Positions 5,224-8,625 of a stretch of DNA of 8,625 nucleotides are shown here, in pieces (position 1 is the first letter of the stretch; every line of letters begins with the position of its first letter). The stretch comes from an uncultured Lachnospiraceae bacterium (GTDB taxonomy: Bacteria > Bacillota > Clostridia > Lachnospirales > Lachnospiraceae): the NCBI GenBank assembly GCA_900313435.1, contig OMRF01000206.1:1-8625 (forward strand), in the 5' to 3' direction. The position numbers and the translations under genes are program-made. Below the pieces are notes generated by a model. That model worked only from the letters and a program-made list of their open reading frames with translations. It made no database searches and had not been told where the DNA came from.

Positions 5224-7860
5224 ATGATAAATGATAATCCCGTTGAAAAATTAAAAAGAATATTGACTGTGATAGTCATTGTTTTTTTCCTGGCGATCAT
5301 TGCTTTTGTCGCATCCTTTTTCTTTATCCATGCATCCCATGGAAGGGATGCGGATCAGATCACATACTGGTGCGATGAGATAACGGATATATGTCGCACT
5401 GATGACGGCAGCCTTGTAGAAATTCCCCAAACTTATCACCTTGAGCCGGGGGAGGATTTCATATGCGAGACAGTGCTTCCCGATGAGATAAGAGACGATA
5501 CGTGGGTATGTTATCTTTCCGAGAACAATACGCAGGCTTATGTCGGGGGCGAGCTGAGAAAAAGCTACGATAAGGATAATAATACTATAATAGGCGGTTC
5601 CCTTAAGAGGATCCATATATTCGTGCCGCTGTATCCTCAGGATGCAGGGAAAAAACTTGAAATAGTATTTTCTTCAAACCGTGGCAACAAGGTTACACTT
5701 CGCCGGATGTATATCGGTTCAAGCCTTGGGATCGTAGAAAACATCGTAAATGGTGATATCGTCAATTTTATACTGATCTTTGCCCTTCTCTGCATTTCGA
5801 TCATTGCGATCTTTATCGGCCTTATTCTGGTCTTTTCCAGAAGGATCAGATCCCCTATCCTTCCTATGGGATTAGGGGTGCTATTTGTGTGCTTCTGGCT
5901 CATATTTGACTCCAGTCTTTTTCAGTTTGCCTTCAGACAGTATTACATAGACGGTACAATGTCCTACCTGATGGTTCTGATCATTCCATATCCATTTGTA
6001 TATTATTTGGATATGCTGCAGGAACATCGTTACAGGCTAAGCTACACAATCTCCCTTTTCTTCCTGGAAATCGTTACTGCCTGCGCATGTCTCCTTCATT
6101 TTTCAAATACGGTGGATTTTCTTACAATGATAGGCTTTTTGGCATTAACCGTATTTATTATCATCATTAATATTGTCGTAACCCTCATTATCGATCTGGT
6201 CAAGGGGTATTACAGATCGTATCTGATCAGCTATATCGGAATGGTCGGTCTCCTTCTGATGTGTATTCTTGAGGTTGTCCGTGTTGTTGCCATAAAGGAG
6301 GATTATTCGGGAATCTTTATCATAACAGGTCTTTTCTGGACCATTACCCTTGCCATAATACACCAGCTGTACGAGGTCAGAGCCGCACAGAGGGAAGCTG
6401 CCATGGCTTCAAGGGCAAGTGAAACCAAGACCAATTTTCTTACGAACATGTCTCATGAGATAAGAACTCCCATGAATGCCATACTGGGAATGGATGAGAT
6501 GATCCTTCGTGAAGCCGGTGATAATCCCCGGATAACAAAATATGCCGCGGATATCAAGTCAGCCGGGAACATGCTCCTTTCCATAATCAATGACATCCTT
6601 GACTTAAGTAAGATAGAATCCGGCAAGGCGGAGCTTGTAGAGAACGAATTTGAGATATGTTCCGTAATAAATGATCTTTCGAATATCATGAGCAGAAGAG
6701 CCGAGGAAAAGGGCCTTTTGTTTTCATTTGACGCGTCAGCTGATATTCCATCAAGGCTCTACGGAGATGAGATACGCATCAGACAGATAATGCTGAATAT
6801 AATCAATAATGCCGTCAAATATACTAAAGAGGGATCTGTCACTATCCGTATGGATGCTGAGAGGATAATGGACGAGACAGGAAATGAAGCGGCCCCTGAA
6901 AAGGTGATGATTACAGTCAGAGTCGCTGACACGGGCATAGGCATCAAAGATGAAGATAAGGATAAGCTCTTTACACCCTTTGACAGGCTTGAGGAAAACA
7001 AGAACAGGAATATTGAAGGTACGGGACTGGGCTTAAGTATTGCCGGAAACTATGTAAAACTGATGGGCGGACATATAGATGTAGAAAGCGTATATGGTGA
7101 AGGCTCCGTATTCAATGTCCATATCCCTGTGAAGGTGATCGATTATACACCCATCGGTGATCTTGCTGAGAGGATTAAAAATGCAGACACCATGAAGCAG
7201 GCGGACAAAACGACGGTCATGGCCCCGAATGCTTCGGCACTTGTTGTAGATGATAATGAAATGAACCTTGAAGTCATAGAAGGACTCATGGAAAGAACAA
7301 TGATCCGGACAACCGTCGCGCTGTCAGGTCATGACGCCATCAGACTGATGGAAAACAAGAGGTTTGATATTATCTTCCTTGATCAGATGATGCCTCAGAT
7401 GGACGGTATCACTACGCTTAAAAAGCTGCGCTCTGAATATGATCTGAGGGGGATACCCTTTATCGCATTGACGGCAGATGCTGTAGCGGGAGCGAAGGAA
7501 TACTATCTTGAGAGCGGCTTTGACGACTATCTTTCCAAACCCGTAAAAGCAGAGGACCTTGAAAATATCTTAAGTAAGTACCTTCCCAAGAGGCTTTTAC
7601 TTAGCAAGGAGGATATTGAAAGGATCGAAAAGGCCGAGAATGAGAGAAAACGCAAAAAGGCTGAAAAACAAAAGGTGGTTGTAGTCGATCCCGACAGTGA
7701 GGCACTCAGGATCGTAAAGGAAAAGACCGCTGAAATATACAGCGGAACTTATGTTACGGATATGGAAAAGGCCGGAAAGTATCTTGAAAAGCATGATGCC
7801 GATTATGTGATGCTGAAGAAAGAGCTTTATGACCGGCTTACAAAAAAGGCAGTACAATGA
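5224..7860 (+). CDS. Membrane hybrid histidine kinase with receiver domain
   Basis: The protein has 878 residues. Layout: TM helix (11-36); extracellular, probably beta-sandwich domain (about 37-178) with Cys50, Cys57, Cys81 and Cys96; seven further TM helices (about 180-205, 211-230, 245-263, 272-292, 297-326, 332-356, 361-383), resembling 7TM-DISM receptors; HisKA with His411 in NMSHEIRTPMNAI; HATPase with LNIINNAVKYT (524-534), ADTGIGI (568-574) and GTGLGLSI (599-606); receiver (about 671-787) with Asp676/Asp677, Asp720, Thr750 and Lys772. All catalytic motifs are intact, so it should autophosphorylate and pass phosphate to its own receiver and then to the HPt protein. After a charged coil (795-816) the tail is a half-length degenerate receiver. 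The ATG has no convincing Shine-Dalgarno and sits 4 bases after the HPt stop, so coupled translation is likely. The ligand is unknown. Confidence 0.93.
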   Translation: MINDNPVEKLKRILTVIVIVFFLAIIAFVASFFFIHASHGRDADQITYWCDEITDICRTDDGSLVEIPQTYHLEPGEDFICETVLPDEIRDDTWVCYLSENNTQAYVGGELRKSYDKDNNTIIGGSLKRIHIFVPLYPQDAGKKLEIVFSSNRGNKVTLRRMYIGSSLGIVENIVNGDIVNFILIFALLCISIIAIFIGLILVFSRRIRSPILPMGLGVLFVCFWLIFDSSLFQFAFRQYYIDGTMSYLMVLIIPYPFVYYLDMLQEHRYRLSYTISLFFLEIVTACACLLHFSNTVDFLTMIGFLALTVFIIIINIVVTLIIDLVKGYYRSYLISYIGMVGLLLMCILEVVRVVAIKEDYSGIFIITGLFWTITLAIIHQLYEVRAAQREAAMASRASETKTNFLTNMSHEIRTPMNAILGMDEMILREAGDNPRITKYAADIKSAGNMLLSIINDILDLSKIESGKAELVENEFEICSVINDLSNIMSRRAEEKGLLFSFDASADIPSRLYGDEIRIRQIMLNIINNAVKYTKEGSVTIRMDAERIMDETGNEAAPEKVMITVRVADTGIGIKDEDKDKLFTPFDRLEENKNRNIEGTGLGLSIAGNYVKLMGGHIDVESVYGEGSVFNVHIPVKVIDYTPIGDLAERIKNADTMKQADKTTVMAPNASALVVDDNEMNLEVIEGLMERTMIRTTVALSGHDAIRLMENKRFDIIFLDQMMPQMDGITTLKKLRSEYDLRGIPFIALTADAVAGAKEYYLESGFDDYLSKPVKAEDLENILSKYLPKRLLLSKEDIERIEKAENERKRKKAEKQKVVVVDPDSEALRIVKEKTAEIYSGTYVTDMEKAGKYLEKHDADYVMLKKELYDRLTKKAVQ

Positions 7861-7934
7861 TATCCGTTATATCCGGGGGGCATTTAATTTACTGATCAGG
7901 GGGCAGAGAAATGCTGGATTACTGAAACAAGGCA

Positions 7935-7976
7935 CTTACAGAAATCATCCGGATCGATCCGGATGATTTCTGTAAG
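7935..7976. repeat. Exact 42-bp palindrome
   Basis: The 21-base arms are exact reverse complements with no spacer; the centre falls between 7955 and 7956 (GGATC|GATCC). The arms begin and end CTTACAG/CTGTAAG. Each arm also contains ATCCGGAT, itself a palindrome, so this octamer occurs twice around the central CG. The site lies 75 bases after the kinase stop, between convergent genes. As RNA it would form a very stable hairpin and could end the operon transcript, but the following sequence (GAAAGATTTTC) is a weak T-tract. A protein-binding site or RNase III target is the alternative. Confidence 0.85.
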
Positions 7977-8040
7977 GAAAGATTTTCATTAAAGCCAGAA
8001 ATATAGCGAAGAGAAACTGACGGAGGAATACCTGAAGATC

Positions 8041-8074
8041 AAAAAAATCAGTGCTTCACCAGACGATGCAGCAC
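8041..8074 (-). terminator. Intrinsic terminator of the ECF S-component gene
   Basis: On the minus strand GTGCT (8074-8070) pairs with AGCAC (8055-8051). Inside, after a G-A mismatch, CATC pairs with GGTG around a GTCT loop. The stop codon TGA (8050-8048) and seven T residues (8047-8041) follow directly. The stem is therefore encoded by the last codons of the gene itself, a compact arrangement. Confidence 0.7.
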
Positions 8075-8614
8075 GGGATAGAGTAATGATGAAATAGCAA
8101 TCCCCACTACGCCCTGAATAACATTCGGAATGATCCCTGCGGCCGCAACTGCAAGGCCGGCTGTAAGATTTGTCCCGTTTACGATCGCGATCATAAAGAT
8201 CTCAAAAACAAAGTAACCGAATACCATAACAGCTTCACCGCCGATGCCGGCTGCGATGACCTTAAGGATCGAGCCTTTGGTTTCTTTTTTTGTAAGCGCT
8301 CTGAAGATCAGAACAGCGGTCAGAGCTGAAAGCGCTTTGATAATGAAGGTGGCCGGTGCGTAGACGAAATATCCACCCAAAATATCCGAAAGCGCAGAGC
8401 CTACGCCGGCGGCAAGAGTTCCCCACAAAGGACCGAGCAGCAGTCCCGAAAGAAGTACCAGTCCGTCACCGGGATGAATGTAGCCCTGGGTTATCGTAGG
8501 GATCTTGATGATCGATGTTGCTACGAATGTCAATGCTGCGAATAATGCAGTGAGTATTATTATCTTTGTTCTATATGACTGAACAGTTCCGAAAGATGCT
8601 GAATTGTCTCCCAT
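8048..8614 (-). CDS. ECF transporter substrate-binding S component (DUF1393/ECF-ribofla_trS-like family)
   Basis: This 188-residue membrane protein has five or six predicted hydrophobic segments (about 17-36, 48-61, 63-79, 85-105, 118-144, 160-183). The block GYIHPGDGLVLLSGLLLGP (44-62), then GSALSDILGGYFVYAPATF (72-90) and IPNVIQGVVG near the C-terminus are typical of the S-component family PF07155. S components bind a vitamin or related micronutrient and work with a shared energising module (EcfA, EcfA', EcfT) usually encoded elsewhere, as no ATPase or T subunit is visible here. The family has predicted members for thiamine precursors and pyridoxine, but the substrate here cannot be read from sequence. 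The ATG at 8612-8614 has only a weak upstream GAGAA; the frame stays open to the window edge, so an upstream start or a riboswitch outside the window is possible. It is transcribed towards the kinase operon. Confidence 0.87.
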   Translation of the reverse strand: MGDNSASFGTVQSYRTKIIILTALFAALTFVATSIIKIPTITQGYIHPGDGLVLLSGLLLGPLWGTLAAGVGSALSDILGGYFVYAPATFIIKALSALTAVLIFRALTKKETKGSILKVIAAGIGGEAVMVFGYFVFEIFMIAIVNGTNLTAGLAVAAAGIIPNVIQGVVGIAISSLLYPVLHRLVKH

Positions 8615-8625
8615 AGCTTTTTCTC

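Noticed and set aside
7993..8094. Plus-strand open stretch reading SQKYSEEKLTEEYLKIKKI with GGAGG nearby
   Set aside because: It has no start codon before its protein-like part and overlaps the end and terminator of the ECF gene; 33 codons are not enough to support a gene or remnant.
1..8625. CRISPR array, tRNA, rRNA, insertion sequence or origin
   Set aside because: No regularly spaced repeats, tRNA-like cloverleaf, rRNA sequence or transposase motif was seen on either strand.

Overview
The window looks like a chromosomal segment of a low-to-moderate GC Firmicute, most likely a Clostridia/Lachnospiraceae relative. The pointers are strong AGGAGG-type ribosome binding sites, ATG starts, a LytTR/DUF3021 pair, an eight-segment membrane hybrid kinase, an ECF-type vitamin transporter S subunit and a YoaP-type acetyltransferase. 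Species cannot be fixed from the sequence alone.

Region 1 (1-1832) is a loose run of small accessory genes on the plus strand: the C-terminal end of a GNAT/YoaP-domain protein, a TfoX N-terminal-domain protein, a decayed stretch (609-1145) with a truncated Fur-family repressor and other remnants, then an AlkD-like DNA alkylation repair protein. Region 2 (1833-2715) is a monocistronic-looking lipoprotein gene of unknown function, with its own candidate promoter and a candidate terminator.

Region 3 (2715-7860) is the core of the window: five tightly packed plus-strand genes. In order they are a LytTR DNA-binding regulator without a receiver domain, a four-helix DUF3021 membrane protein, a two-receiver response regulator whose first receiver is dead and whose second is intact, a histidine phosphotransfer (HPt) protein, and an 878-residue membrane hybrid histidine kinase with one intact receiver and one half-length degenerate receiver. 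Overlaps or gaps of a few bases link the last four genes. All parts of a multistep phosphorelay are present (His411 to Asp720 in the kinase, His61 of HPt, Asp199 of the response regulator), but the final response regulator has no DNA-binding domain. The LytTR protein is the only evident DNA-binding protein in the operon. Just upstream of the LytTR gene lies an exact 8-bp direct repeat with 21-bp periodicity, the geometry LytTR proteins bind, ahead of a TATAAT box with no good -35.

Region 4 (7861-8625) holds a short intergenic stretch with an exact 42-bp palindrome, then a convergent minus-strand ECF transporter S-component gene. Its own intrinsic terminator overlaps its last codons.

The most interesting hypothesis is that the LytTR/DUF3021 module and the phosphorelay form one membrane-signalling unit, with the LytTR protein autoregulating the operon. 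The gene order and motifs are seen directly; the functional link is inference.
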